64,000 nt of DNA from Triglochin maritima (lineage: Eukaryota > Streptophyta > Magnoliopsida > Alismatales > Juncaginaceae), in contig OY821789.1 in the NCBI GenBank assembly GCA_963682175.1, positions 8,494,001-8,558,000 on the forward strand, in the 5' to 3' direction. The stretch's first letter is position 1. Every line of letters begins with the position of its first letter. The position numbers and the translations under genes are program-made. Below are positions 52,642-64,000 of the stretch, in pieces. The notes below the pieces were generated by a model that was not told where the DNA came from, ran no database searches, and worked only from the letters and a program-made list of their open reading frames with translations.

Positions 52642-53120
52642 TAGGGGTGTAAACGGGGCGGGTAATACCCGTATACTCGGTTACCCGCCCCGGGCGGGTA
52701 TGGGTACAAAAATACATACCCGTTTAAAAATTCAAACCCGTATACATGTACCCGTTTACCCGCTTAATAAACGGGTCGGGTACGGGTACACGCATTACCC
52801 ATACCCGTTTACCCGTATACCCGTTAAGATATATTATATTATATATATAATATTTTTTAATATATTATATGTTATATATTATATATTTTTTATATATAAT
52901 ATATATTTTATATAATATATATTATATTTTTATATATTATATATTATACCCGCTATACCCGTTTACCCGCCCCGTACCCGCTAACTTAACGGGTACGGGT
53001 CGGGTACGGGTATATATGTTTTTTGCCGGGTATATACCCGTACCCGTACCCGCTAATTTAGCCGGATACGGGTACGGGTAGGGGCATACCCGACCCGTAC
53101 CCGACCCGTTTACACCCCTA
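52642..53120. mobile_element. Non-autonomous hAT element with 8-bp TSD CATGGAAG
   Basis: A 479-bp element with near-perfect inverted ends (TAGGGGTGTAAACGGG and its complement). Perfect copies of CATGGAAG flank it at 52,634-52,641 and 53,121-53,128. Both subterminal regions are packed with ACCCGT and ACGGGTA words in both orientations; the centre is a long AT repeat. No protein is encoded. Confidence 0.92.
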
Positions 53121-53128
53121 CATGGAAG

Positions 53129-53928
53129 AGTGATTCACATTTCTTTTCAGACTTACCTTCTGCTAAAAGGTATTTCCCAACTTGACCTCTACCGAACATA
53201 TCAGCATCTCGTGGACTTGTACTCGTACTCATTAAAGAGATATGAAAACTTATTCTTGCATGCTTTGATCAAGTCAAGAGTCTAGACCGTGTGGGGGACA
53301 AAGCATTTTGTTGGAACAAAGTTCTTAGATTGTTATTTATTGATGTCTTTTGGGATTATCTCAGAAGCAACAACGACTTAAGTTCACAGGAATTGCGTAC
53401 CTACTTATTTGTTGGAAATTGGAACTTGTTCATCGATGAGATTTTTGTTATGGTTCTTGTGTTTTGAAATATTTGTGTTGAGATCCCTCCAATTGAATTA
53501 TTATCACCTACTAGTAGATCTTTCATAAGTCAAATTCTTAGATTGCTCCATAATTTTGAGGTTTTGGAGAAATTAAAATACTATTCCTTTTTAATATACG
53601 GTGAAATAGTACATATTTATGGTGCGAAGATATAAGTCCCAACAACTTTGAGATATAGCATTTTACTTGTGGTTCCAGAGCCGCAAAGTAGTATATAGAA
53701 AAATAACTATGAGAGAACTCTAGCTTGTTAAGAAAATAACAATAAGACATAAACAAGGAAGCTAAAATGACGATGCATTTGACATGACTACTTTAAATCG
53801 GAAGGTATGAACGCAAACATGACTAATAATGGACAAATTTGATGTAAAGTGTAATATAAAATAATTAGAAGTCGCGATTGGTCAAACTGGAGAGTCTAAA
53901 TACAATCTTAAATGTGGGGGTATGACGC
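53129..53928. other. Intergenic, no gene seen
   Basis: No supported feature between the hAT element and the MULE. The ORF at 53,756-53,538 has no recognisable domain. Confidence 0.45.
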
Positions 53929-54184
53929 TGGATTTTTAACTTAAACTGTTATTCATCGTCGTAAAACTACTTAAATCGTCCGTAAGATTACCATTTTGCC
54001 CCTCTACCCTTTCTACTTATATAACTCTTCATTTCACTCTTTTAACACAACTTTCTCTTCATATCACTCTTCTATTCAACAGAGGAAATGTCTCGGATGC
54101 CAGGAAAAGAACCAGCGGACACCCCAGACTACTCACATCTGGTAAATTACCTTGTTTATTTTAATTAATTTTTTAAAAAAACAT

Positions 54185-54275
54185 TTTTGGGTCGGCGTCC
54201 GCGGGAGACGCCCGACCCAGGACCCGACGTCTGCGGGAGACGCCTCCCACGTAGGGTAGGCGTCTCTCGTAGACG
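54185..54275. repeat. GC-rich GGCGTC...GACGCC inverted repeats at the MULE gene's 3' side
   Basis: Words such as GGCGTCCGCGGGAGACGCC and GTCTGCGGGAGACGCCTCCC recur in direct and inverted order in an otherwise AT-rich element. The same word GGCGTCCGCGGGAGACGCC occurs at 21,759-21,777 in the small MULE. Confidence 0.7.
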
Positions 54276-54390
54276 CCCTGAATTTATTTTTTTTGATTTT
54301 TTTTAATTGATTATAATTTGTGATAAAATTAAAATAAATTGAATATTATGTTAATAATGAGTTAAATTAGTTTAGTAAATCCTTTATTGA

Positions 54391-56532
54391 TTATAAATTG
54401 TGATAATTAATACGAGAGGCATCTCCATAGTTCGACTGATCGAGGTGTAACTGTTCGTATAAAATACGAGAGACACTACAAATTACTGTAGGGTCGCTCT
54501 CCGAAATCTCATCAACTAGCTTCCGAAAATGCTTGACGTCTTGTGCTGACTGATCCATAAGCTCTGACATCTGGACTCCTTCTCCAATGACAATTGTTTT
54601 CCAGAAAGGATGAATCTGCTCTAAATAAATTCCATCACCTGACGCAAAACACTCGTACATGGTACAAGCACAAGGATCTCATGTGTTGTCAGGAAGTCAC
54701 ACCCACAACAATATTCAATTTCATCACTTAAGTCCCGCATTAACTTCAACTCCTGAGTCAATAACGACAAGCAATGATGCGAAACTCGGCCATTTTTTTT
54801 CTGAAACAAAGGACCGATGTAGTTTGTCACAATTCGACGTCTCGAATCTTCAAGAAACTTCCGAATATTCGTCAGTTGCATTTCAATAGCCGAGTTCACG
54901 CGGTCGAAAAGAGTGTCTAGAGCGGCAGTCGATGTAGTGATCCACTCTTTCAGAGCCGAATGTGCACTTTCCACCCTGCAGTTCGTAATGTTGCCGAAAT
55001 GAAAAACTTTATTCGTCCAATTCAACACCAATTTTTCCTTATGCACCAACCACGTGTCTTCCACATACTCCGTCAGCACTGGCCAGGACTTGTAAGAATC
55101 TTTCAGATTACAGACTGCTCTATCATAATCCGTCTGTGAATCAGAAAGCATGACTCTCCTCCACCTTCCACGCCAAAAACTCTCTGCAAGCTGCTTGTCC
55201 TTGCCGAATATGTGGTATGCGTAGTTTTACATGTCTTTGTTGATATGTCAGGTGCATAGTAAATGAGCAGACTCAGGAAAAACATCTGCCACTGGTCGCA
55301 TCAGACTCATCTCTCGGTCCGTTATTATTGCAGTCGGGCTAACAATATCCAATAACAGATCTCGCAGCCTCTACAACACCCACCAGTAACTAGACTCGGT
55401 CTCATCCTGTAAAATCGCATATCCGACGAGGAAATTCATGTTTGTTGGAGTAACCCCAACCATCTCAAACAAATGCATCTTGTACTTATTCGTCTTATAC
55501 GTCGAATCCATGCAGATTACGAATGAGTATGTACGCAACAACTGAACTGAAGTCGGATGTGCCAAAATGTGTGAGTGAGGACATTAGTTTCTTCATCTGC
55601 CACAATCCAATGCAAATACTTATGCTGCACTGCGTCCCTGAGAAACTACTGCGCGGGATTCCTGTCTTCAGATTTCGTCCTCCTCATGTACTCTCTGAAG
55701 TTATAAATGTGTCTTTGACTAGGATTATCGTCCGGAAATTTCTCATTTACCGCCAACAAAATGTTACGTGGTCTTGCTTGTGCCTCTGTCATATCACGAA
55801 CAATTTGCTTTGCCCCAGCACTAAGTCCGCTGACCTGTCGGTGACCCTCTGAATAAACTGCAAGTGGGTGATTGTGTTGCCCATAGATGCTACTAGAAAC
55901 AATGACACATCCATCACGATCCCGTCGCTCCACCATTTTTACCAAAACCGACAACCGCAACCTTTTTCTTTTCGTATTCTTTCGCAGTGCAATACTTGTA
56001 TCACGAGAACTCATCTCACGTCTGCGATCACATCTCAAGTAACAATCCATCCGGTTATCTGTTTTTTGTTTGTATGATGATATAACCAAAAAAAAATTCG
56101 GCTCCTAGTGCAACTTATTTCGACCATTTACAAGCTTCCTCGATTGTTGTGAATATTTTTTCACTATCAAAAATCTCACTGTAATCTACTCCATCACCAC
56201 CGAAATCTTGCAACGGAACCTGAAAAAATTGAATTTAACAAAAATATAAAAAAAATAAAAAAACCAGTGTCTGGCTTAGCCGCCTCCACCAAGGTGGAGG
56301 CGGCTGGCTAACACGCCTCCACGTATGTAGAGGAGTGTTAGGCAGACGCCTCCACATAACGGGGGCGGAATTTTTTTCCCGACTCAGGCGTCTGGCTAAG
56401 CCGCCTCCACATAGGTGGAGGCGGTTTAGCTAGACGCCTCCACCTATGTGGAGGCGGCTTAGCCAGACGCCTGAGTCGGGAAAAAAATTCCGCCCCCGTT
56501 ATCTCGCCGGATTCAGGTGCTTCGTCAGACAT
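54391..56532 (-). pseudogene. FAR1-type MULE transposase (broken)
   Basis: Translation probably began at 56,532 (MSDEAPESGEITG). The next recognisable exon, 56,089-55,646, carries the FAR1-like segment (CYLRCDRRRE ... YGQHNHPLAVYSEGHRQVSGLS, then MTEAQARPRNILLAVNEK), typical of plant MULE transposases. The catalytic core follows: MDSTYKTNKYKMHLFEMVGV (first Asp, 55,565-55,371), then TDREMSLM (second Asp, about 55,325-55,300), then FHFGNITNCRVESAHSALK (Glu, within 55,151-54,621). The C-terminal ORF 54,660-54,391 is unplaced. Stops near 55,230-55,215 and 55,368, plus frame changes, break the core. It would have cut and pasted the element in the nucleus. Confidence 0.8.
56358..56500. repeat. 66-bp perfect inverted repeat, 11-bp loop, in the MULE first exon
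   Basis: The left arm 56,358-56,423 (AACGGGGGCGG ... TGGAGGCG) and the right arm 56,435-56,500 are exact complements over 66 bases. Smaller palindromes (GCCGCCTCCACATAGGTGG...) are nested inside, and related GCCTCCAC/GTGGAGGC words continue left to 56,265. It overlaps the predicted N-terminal coding region. Confidence 0.92.
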
Positions 56533-56700
56533 TTTTGTGATGTTGGTACTAGGAATGTGAGTAAAACTGAATCAAACACCTTGTTTAAAGACACGTGACG
56601 AAATGGGTATTAATTGATTTGTTAAGGGCAAAAATGTCATTTTTGAGGAGATTTAAGTAATTTTCGGGCGGCGAGCAGTAGTTTCATTTTTAACTCTATA

Positions 56701-57822
56701 CGCCCTATGAGTTGTTGAGAGAGAGAGAACTTGTTTCTGTATTAAGCTACAATGGAAGGGTGTAAACTGTAAACGTTCATGTTGCAGAAGTTCTTTAGAT
56801 GATCAATGTACGACCACATGTGATAGGTCTGTGATTCGATCGTAAGGCTTGCGAGATATCCTCCAAACATGATATTAAGTTTCACTAGCCTCGGAATTTA
56901 AACTCGAAGCACTTCGACGATCTTCCTTCATAATACACGGTTAAAGACATATGAGAACTAACAATTATTCTGAAATTCTAGATAAGAATACCTCTACAAT
57001 CAGCCCAACACATTCGAACATATTTTATGAAATGAAAATTTCCTAAATCGGGCCTATGAAGACGAGCCCGCTGCGAGTAATGATTCATTCACATAGGCTA
57101 CACCGCTACACCAAAGCTCAATTGGTAATCTCCATTAAAAAATACTTTGAGGTGATCAATTTGAATATCAATGGAAACATCGATGATCGATGTATGTTTA
57201 ATTTCAATACAATATACTTATATACTTATTTTAAAAAAACAGTAATACCAATTAAAATGACCAAAGACCGTAGTCAAAGTTCTGAAATAGCAACATGTAG
57301 TTCACTGATGGATAAGTTACCTCCTAAGCCGAAGGTTATATATTTTGACCCTTAGGAGTGGCATAAACCCAAGAATTATTTAAAAACTCCAATAATATAA
57401 TCTTCCTTTCGTGTTGCAAAAAAAGTCCTACGAATAAGTTTTAGGACCGGTCTTTGGCAACAATAACACACTGACGTTCATTCGTAAAAGCATTCAGCAT
57501 CTGAATTCTGATACATAGTAATCTGATCAATTAGAACTGAATTCCCAAACCCAACTCTTGGAACAAAATTGTCAGATTTGCACAAAAGTTAGCAAGTCTA
57601 AACACAATCAACCACCCGTTATGAATTTTAAATCCAAGGAGCCGTGTAAAATCAAACCAAAACAAAACCAGACTACATATTTTCATCATATACAAATACT
57701 AGCATATCAGGCTAATAAAATGCCCACAATATATGACAAACATTCAATTTAGTTCATGCCTACATTGAAACAACTTACAACCTGACTACAAACAGCAAAT
57801 TAATAGACCGCTGCTCTGCAGA
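56701..57822. other. 3' flank of the LON-domain gene
   Basis: No independent gene supported. The part next to 57,823 is the presumed 3' UTR of the LON gene (minus strand). A GA repeat lies at 56,718-56,728. The small ORFs at 57,056-57,355 and 57,558-57,752 have no recognisable domain. Confidence 0.4.
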
Positions 57823-60800
57823 TTATGATGATGAGGATGACGAGGGGAAGACATCCTTCACGGCGGAAGCCGCAGTGAGATAATTGAGTGTGTTCCTCAA
57901 AGTTTCTCTTTCCCTCTTGAGTCTGGCAGTCGTGTCCTCTAGTTCCAACAAAGCCTGCTGCTCTCTAGGCGCACCCTCGAATGTGCTCCCAACAAAGAAT
58001 GAGAACGGCGTTGGGAACAAATTCCTCCTGAGGTCCATTGCCTCGGCCTCAGCTGCTTTGTCCTCTTTGCCGTTCAGCCTGTTTGATATCCTTATCACAT
58101 CTTTCATGTACCCTTCCACCTCATTTGCTAACGCTTCCAGGTCTTCCTGTTGATGCAAGAAATTGAAATCAATATGTGATTTCAAGATGGACCAAACGGA
58201 TACAAATGCCATCTACCAAATGCTAATTGTTAATGAGTAACTTTATGTTGTTGAATCTCGACATCATTTAAGTTGCTTCATATGTTGATATCTCAATCAT
58301 AGATGATGTTAGCAGATCTAGGTAAAACCCAAAAACTATCTTACAGAAATTATAAATTTATAATAAGGTTTCATGCTCAATTAGACAACATAAACACAGA
58401 TAACTTCATGGCATTCAAAATGAGGGGTTGTTTAAGCAGAAGAAAAAGGATGTACATTCTGTTAAAAGAGAGCAAAATTGACATTTCTTCTCTACGATTG
58501 GAGATGTTTATACTGTATCTGTACGACCATATGAAAACTCTGAAACATAAAGTTCCTAGTCAAACCAATATGCAACAGTCCTGTTTGGAGTTGGACAAAT
58601 AAGTGATAATTAGATGGAAGAAAAACCAATTTACATATTTTTTAGAAAGTTAGGCATAATGTAAACTTCCATAGCAACAACATTTTCATAATTATTCTCA
58701 TACTTAAGCTTGCAGTGAATTAGGGTTGAGTGTTTCACTATGCAAATGGTGTAGGTAGTCCATTTAACGATGTTAAAGTCACATACCACACACCCATAAA
58801 AAAATGGAGATTCTACTGGCAATGCTGAACTAAGAGAGATCTAAATATTATAAAATATAGACATAAGTGACTAAGTGGTTTCAGGAGAAGAAATGAAACA
58901 AATGTCTGAAGGGCCACCAGAACTGTTTAAGCGACTGGTTCAACCTAAGGAACAATACTTGTACAACTTTAGATAAAACAACCATTGTGATCCTTCAAAA
59001 TGTCTTAAAAACTCAAAAGAAACAGCAGCGATTTTTTGACCAACTATACTAATGCTGGTGAAAGGAGTTCCCCCCTTTCCCATGGTTGTTATTACATCCA
59101 ACAAGGCAACAACCTCCTACACAGTACATACTTGTTGACTTTTCTCTAAAAGCATAAAATTATGAAGAGGATAGGCATATCTTTGTTTTGAAGAAAAAAT
59201 TATGAACTACGGTAGACAACTTACATCATCAGTATTTGCTACCACTCTCACAGGCTCAAAGCAGTAATGAGAATGATCCCCAAGTCACGCAATCATTTAA
59301 TTTTTTTAACAGCAATGCTATATAGTATGAGCTAGACTAATATCTGGGGATTCGTATAAAGCTACATAATGCATGCTCCATGTGATTAGGTGACATATTC
59401 ACATAGCATTGCGCATGTTCCACGTCTATTTACTCTATGCAAAAAACATTTTTAGTACAACAAATTACTTGTAATCATCTCATGTAAAGAGGAAGCAATG
59501 AAAATGAAGGGGGGTATTGTGGAGTATTTATCATGTGGAACATTTGATTCCTTAGTTTACCTAATGCAGAAAAAAATAGCCTAATGGACACAATAAGTTT
59601 AACTAAATTTTCAATGTCAATTTGCAAATCCATTTTTGATAACCATAATTAAAATGCAATTTAACTTACTCGGTATGTTGTTACATGATTTATCATGAGT
59701 TTAACAAAAAAAAAGACACGTTTAGCATCTTTCTTGAGTCTATATTGGTTCTAGTAAGTGATGAAAAATTGAAAACACACTATTTTCTCCGCAAACTCCA
59801 ATACATGACACTTGTCACTAGGTCACAAACCTCACTATATCAAATGTAAGGGTTACCTAACCAAGATGTTAAAATGAGGTTTGACCTATTAATTATGATG
59901 AAATGATCACTTTGTTTAAAAAATGCCATATATTAGCTTAATAAAGTGATATGATTATTTAATCAAACCACATAGTTGTTCAACATTATACATTCAACAT
60001 TAAAAACCAAGGTGAGATATTGGCCTAACGAAGTGAAACCTAGAACCTAGTATTCTCTCCGAGAGTAACTAAACCTGTTTAACCTATGCATGCACAAAAA
60101 CACCATGAAATTTTCTTGGCAAACAGGAAAATAAGTCAACACCAATCACAGCTTCCAATGAAAATCCTAGTAAATTGCCTTGAACCTGTAACCGATGTGA
60201 TTGGTTTGAAACAAGTATGGGAACTCCGGGACCGCAGTTCATTGAGTAATTGACTTCCCTTGGTTTTAGTGTGGAAGTAAGAAGACACCCCAATTACAAC
60301 ATAATAAGTCATGGAATTCTAGGATTTTTGAACTTCTTCAAGTTGTTTGGTTTTCTCACATCTTGTACCCCTTCTTTTACTCTATAAATGATAAAAAAGA
60401 AGGATTTTTTAACCTCTTCTGCAAATCAATCACCTAACAAATTCATTCCGTAGGTTCAATATCCAGCTTCCTTAAAGTTCTCCAACAAACTAATCACACC
60501 CTCAGTAACCAGGAAGTGGAGGGAAGTCTAGAACTTTACTTCCATGATTTTCTCTCATTTTAGAGTCAAATTCGAGAAACTCCCTCTAACTAAATATTTT
60601 TAGTCATAAAACTCATTCCGGAATTCACGTTCCAATTATTTTTTTTAAATTTCTAAGCTATCAATCATCAAAAGTCATTTAAGAAGTCAAATTCTTCACT
60701 GCCTTAAAAGTTTTCCTGGGTACGAATCACACATTGAGTATTGAAACACTTTATGTGTCGGTGAACTATCTAAGTCAAACTTACGCACGATCCCGTTCAC

Positions 60801-61423
60801 CACAGAACAACCTCATTAACACATCCCTAATCCTAATAAGCAAGAATCATAATTCACAAAACCGACATTACCTGTTCCTGCCCCTCGGGGGGCGGCGGGG
60901 ACGGCCGATCCTCAAGCCAAACAACCTCAGCAACAAGATACGGCTTCGTCCTAACAATCCTCGAAACCCTAAACCTCTCCTGCCCCTTACAAATCATAAA
61001 GAACCGATCGTCCACCAACTTCTCGTGCTTCACGACCTCCCCGACGCACCCGACACCGGTGACCTCCCCGGCGTCGGAGAACACGACCCCAAACCTAAGA
61101 TCCGTGTCCAGCAACGTGTGCATCATGATCCGGTACCGGAACTCGAAGATCTGGAGCGGGAGGATCGCCCCGGGGAAGAGTACGAGCGGGAGAGGGAACA
61201 GAGGGAGCTCGACGGAGTCCGAACTCGACGAAGACGACGAAGCTTTGGGGAAGACACGGTTCCGGCGGAGGGAGAGGAGGGGGCGAGGAGGGGAAGAGGG
61301 GTGGGAGAGGCGGCTATGGAGAGAGGGAGGCAGAGGGGATTGGAGGACGGCCATTGCGGCGGAGGAGGTTGGGAAGAGGTGGCGGAGGAGCGGAAGCGAG
61401 GGAGGTGAGGTTACCGCCTCCAT
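57823..61423 (-). CDS. Stand-alone LON substrate-binding-domain protein, likely plastid (291 aa)
   Basis: Two exons, 61423-60872 and 58146-57823, separated by a 2.7-kb GT-AG intron in phase 0. The chosen ATG (61,423) gives MEAVTSPPS; a second ATG at 61,354 (MAVLQSPLPP) aligns better with the start of plant homologues and would give 268 residues. The first 60-70 residues are rich in Ser, Pro and Arg with few acids, like a chloroplast transit peptide. The LON N-terminal domain follows: LPLFPLPLVLFPGAILPLQIFE, FEFRYRIMM, LRFGVVFSD, GCVGEVVKHEKLVDDRFF, GQERFRV; in exon 2, FPTPFSFFVGSTFEGAP and a helical ALLELEDTTARLKRERETL before YLTAASAVKDVF. No ATPase or protease domain is present, as in the Arabidopsis relatives At1g19740/At1g75460 (recalled). 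The role is unknown; substrate recognition is a guess. Confidence 0.92.
60194..60502. mobile_element. hAT-like MITE in the LON gene intron
   Basis: The left end reads GATGTGATTGGTTTG and the complement of the right end GGTGTGATTAGTTTG. The flanks CTGTAACC (60,186-60,193) and CAGTAACC (60,503-60,510) agree at 7 of 8 positions, consistent with an 8-bp hAT target duplication. A related copy is at 62,114-62,498. Confidence 0.65.
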
Positions 61424-61540
61424 GGGAGTGGAGTGGAGAGGGCGGGGATTTTGTGGGGTTAATGGGGGGCTTATCTGTGGTGGGGGATTTCGGGCCGTTG
61501 GATTGATGAGGTTTAGTGGAGGGAGCGGTTGGATGGGTGA

Positions 61541-61696
61541 CACGTGGGTGGGGTTTTTCGAGGGGATTTGGGTTTAGATGTGGCGATGGTGGGATCACAT
61601 GGTTTGTGTGAAGTGCACGTGGGTAGATATGTGTACCGGGTCGGCCTGGAAGGCCAAACGGCCCACAATCTAAACCTAGTGGAGAGGCCAGGCCCA
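61541..61696 (-). promoter_or_regulatory. Promoter elements of the LON gene: two G-boxes and two site II motifs
   Basis: Upstream of the ATG at 61,423 are CACGTG at 61,541-61,546 and 61,616-61,621. GGCCCA, i.e. TGGGCC on the gene's strand, occurs at 61,660-61,665 and 61,691-61,696. TGGGCC site II motifs are common in plant housekeeping and organelle-protein genes, and CACGTG is the bZIP/bHLH core often linked to light. Their use here is inferred from position. Confidence 0.5.
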
Positions 61697-64000
61697 CCCC
61701 GCCGTAGGTTGGGTCTCGGTCCGGTAATTCTATTTATATTTAATATTTTAGCTTTTTTTAATATATTTTTGAAGGTATTTAATGTAATTTTAGAAGTATT
61801 TTATAAATATTTTTTTTAACTGGTCGAGCCGGGTCGAGGCAGCTCAATACCAGGACTACACATGGGTTATTTGGGGACAGAGAGTCAGAGACTTTCCGAC
61901 GACGAGCCAATAACTTTATGTGTACGACCCAATAGACTAAATACGGAATCTTGACTCTTGATTCTAAGTGTTTCGAGTTGATTTTAACCGAATATACAAC
62001 TTTTGCTTGTGATTGGTACTCAATGAGTGATTGGTACCTAATAATTTTGGGGAAGTCTAGAAATTCATTTTGTAATTTTGCCTCTCATAGTGGATGTCAG
62101 AAAGTTTATCTAAGAGTGTGATTAGTTTGCAGAAATGGTGAAAGATCCATAACTAAAGTTTCATGACTTAGAATTCAAGAAAGCGTGGGAAGTCATTCAT
62201 AACTCTGAAACTCACACGACTCAGTTCCTAGAGTTATTTTATAAGTTTTTCTGCAAACAAATCAACAAAAAAACATTATGGAAATCAATTCCCACACTTC
62301 TAAGTTGAGTTTCTGCAAAACTTGATTTCTTGAGTTTCCATGCACACCCTAAGTATATGTTTTTTAAGTCATAGAAGTCTTTTTGGAACTTGAGTTTTAA
62401 ATTTTGTTACAGTATTTCAAGATAACGATTACTTAAAAGTTATTTTATAAGTCAAATTCCCAACTTCTAGAAATTTCTATCTAGTACTAATCACACCCAC
62501 AAAACTTTCGAAAAGTAGGGAATTGAACTTCCTGAATAATTTCTGAGTGATTTGTAGCCTTGAAACTTAAAAAAAATTGAAACTTGAGTTCTAAAGGAAG
62601 TTTGGTGACTTAAAAATATGTACTCAGAATGAATTTTAGAACTTTTACTTTAAAATGATGGGAAGTCACGAAAATGAAGCCTTAGACTTCCATCAACTTT
62701 TGAGATATCAATATCCTGTAGTTTTTATGTCGTATGATAAATCTAATCATTTATAGCTTGCGCCCAAGAATTATATGATATTGATGTACATAACCAAATG
62801 GGAGATCCAACCAACACTCATTTCGCTATGTAATATTGTATTATGATAATGTACATCATATTTATTGTGGTAAATTATAGTTTACTTCTTCAACTATGAT
62901 CGAATAAATCAAAAAACAAATCAACATATTAATCTTTTTTTCTCGATTTATTCGTGTTGTTTGTCAAATATACTTCTAATTTATCTTTGTGGTAAAATTC
63001 CAATCAAATCGGATGTCAAATTTTCATCAAATTTGGGAACCAATCAATACAAATTTGAGTAAAATCCGACATTCGATTAATTCTGACTGTAGCATAGGAC
63101 ATTAGAAATATGTTTAGTGAGCAATACAAAAAAATGTTAAGAAAAAACGACAAGTATATTGAAAAATAACAATTTTAATATTATATGATAAAAAATACGT
63201 CAAAATGTTACACAAATCAAAATTTAAAGAGCGTGACCGTGTGAGATCGATGTTTTAAAGTTTAAGAGATCAAAACCTCACTCTACTTCCATTTATCCGG
63301 TTAGCTATAGAAGATTTGTTACTTCGACATTTGACATGTTAGGCCCAACAACTAATCACAAAGGATGTATATTTGGTTATCTTAATTTATTATAATAGAT
63401 CCAAGTGTCAAGTGGTTAATTTGAAATTGGGCCTTCAAAGTGGGTTTGGACACTGCCCACTATATGGACCAAGTCCAGAGTCCAGGCACTGAAATGCAGT
63501 AAAATTAAATTTTGGGTTCATTAATTAGGTAAAATGTACCAGTACAGTACATTGAGCATTTAAGTTAATTTCGTGCACCCGATTTTATTCATTCCATCAT
63601 ACTGTGAGATTACTCTGCGTCTGTGTTGGCAACATTGTTGGTTTCTTCGAATCTCACATTTCCATCGCCCAAATACGTATAGGAATTTCAATTTTCCCAT
63701 CAGGAGGGACAATTTCTCCGAAATCAGTGAAACTCAAATGTGTTAACCGAAGTATCGGTAAGATATGAGTTTAATTGTGCAAAAAATTCAAGTTAGTTCG
63801 TGTAGAGTTTTAGTACAAGCTCAAAATCTTATTAACTTTTAAATTTGATTCTTAATCCAGGGTTGGGAGAATCAAGACCGTTAATTGAAGGGTAATTTGT
63901 GATGTGGATAGCATTCAATAATTAATTAAGTAATTGATAAGTTAGATTTAGGTTTGAAATTTATTATACTTAATAAAAGTAATGATATTAAATTAACAAG
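61697..64000. other. Intergenic, AT-rich, no gene seen
   Basis: Apart from the MITE at 62,114-62,498 I see no supported feature to the window's right end. No ORF here is long enough or recognisable. Confidence 0.45.
62114..62498. mobile_element. MITE related to the LON-intron copy
   Basis: The left end GAGTGTGATTAGTTTGC and the complement of the right end GGGTGTGATTAGTAC match the termini of the 60,194-60,502 element. Internal words such as TTCTGCAAAC and AGTTTCTGCAAAAC recur. No target duplication was found, so the borders are approximate. Confidence 0.5.

Larger units (their letters stand above)
53929..56700 (-). mobile_element. MULE with FAR1-type transposase
   Basis: The left end (GGATTTTTAACTTAAACTG ... 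CTACTTAAATCGTCC ... TTTTGCCC) and the complement of the right end (GAGTTAAAAATGAAACTACTG ... TTACTTAAATCTCC ... TTTTTGCCC) form imperfect inverted repeats of roughly 150 bp. The flanks TATGACGCT and TATACGCCC may be a decayed target duplication. The minus strand carries the transposase. GC-rich repeat blocks lie near both ends of the gene (54,185-54,275 and 56,265-56,500). A short relative lies at 21,509-22,038. Confidence 0.75.

Noticed and set aside
60734..61577. Arg/Glu-rich ORFs on the plus strand opposite the LON exon
   Set aside because: They are shadows of the GC-rich first exon of the LON gene, whose minus-strand frame matches a known family end to end.

Overview
The window looks like nuclear DNA of a flowering plant. 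It is AT-rich, its two convincing genes have GT-AG introns and plant-type products, and most of the rest is plant-style transposon debris (copia LTR elements, hAT, PIF/Harbinger, MULE/FAR1, MITEs). I cannot name the species.

Two genes look intact, both on the minus strand. A seven-exon calcium-dependent protein kinase (CDPK) lies at 34,185-39,825. A two-exon stand-alone LON-domain protein, probably plastid-targeted, lies at 57,823-61,423. A possible minus-strand promoter and start codon sit at the extreme left edge. A broken NPF/PTR-type transporter fragment lies at about 20,425-21,346.

Layout. 0-15 kb is mostly AT-rich intergenic DNA with a solo LTR (4,333-5,164), an ACACGA-rich repeat, a PIF MITE (9,629-10,336) and a remnant carrying a Myb/SANT-like ORF. 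15.8-18.5 kb holds two hAT-type elements with 8-bp target duplications; the second is split by a 1.6-kb solo LTR. 20.4-29.2 kb holds the transporter fragment, a small MULE and a FAR1-type MULE whose zinc-finger exon is split by a 2.2-kb solo LTR. 30.2-33.1 kb is a pile-up of three LTR fragments. After the CDPK come a complete but inactivated PIF element (40,426-44,039), a copia element with an intact RT/RNase H frame but no visible gag or integrase (44,309-50,093), a hAT element (52,642-53,120) and a FAR1-type MULE with a long perfect palindrome in its first exon (about 53,929-56,700). The LON gene and a gene-empty tail follow.

The most striking signal is an array of the palindrome GGTCGACC, often extended to TCGGTCGACCGA. 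It occurs in six LTR copies belonging to four LTR types with different ends. Each array sits just upstream of the LTR's TATA-like box, and the sites tend to come in pairs 19-22 bp apart, about two helical turns. It looks like a shared enhancer module of otherwise different LTR elements. I do not recognise it from known families.
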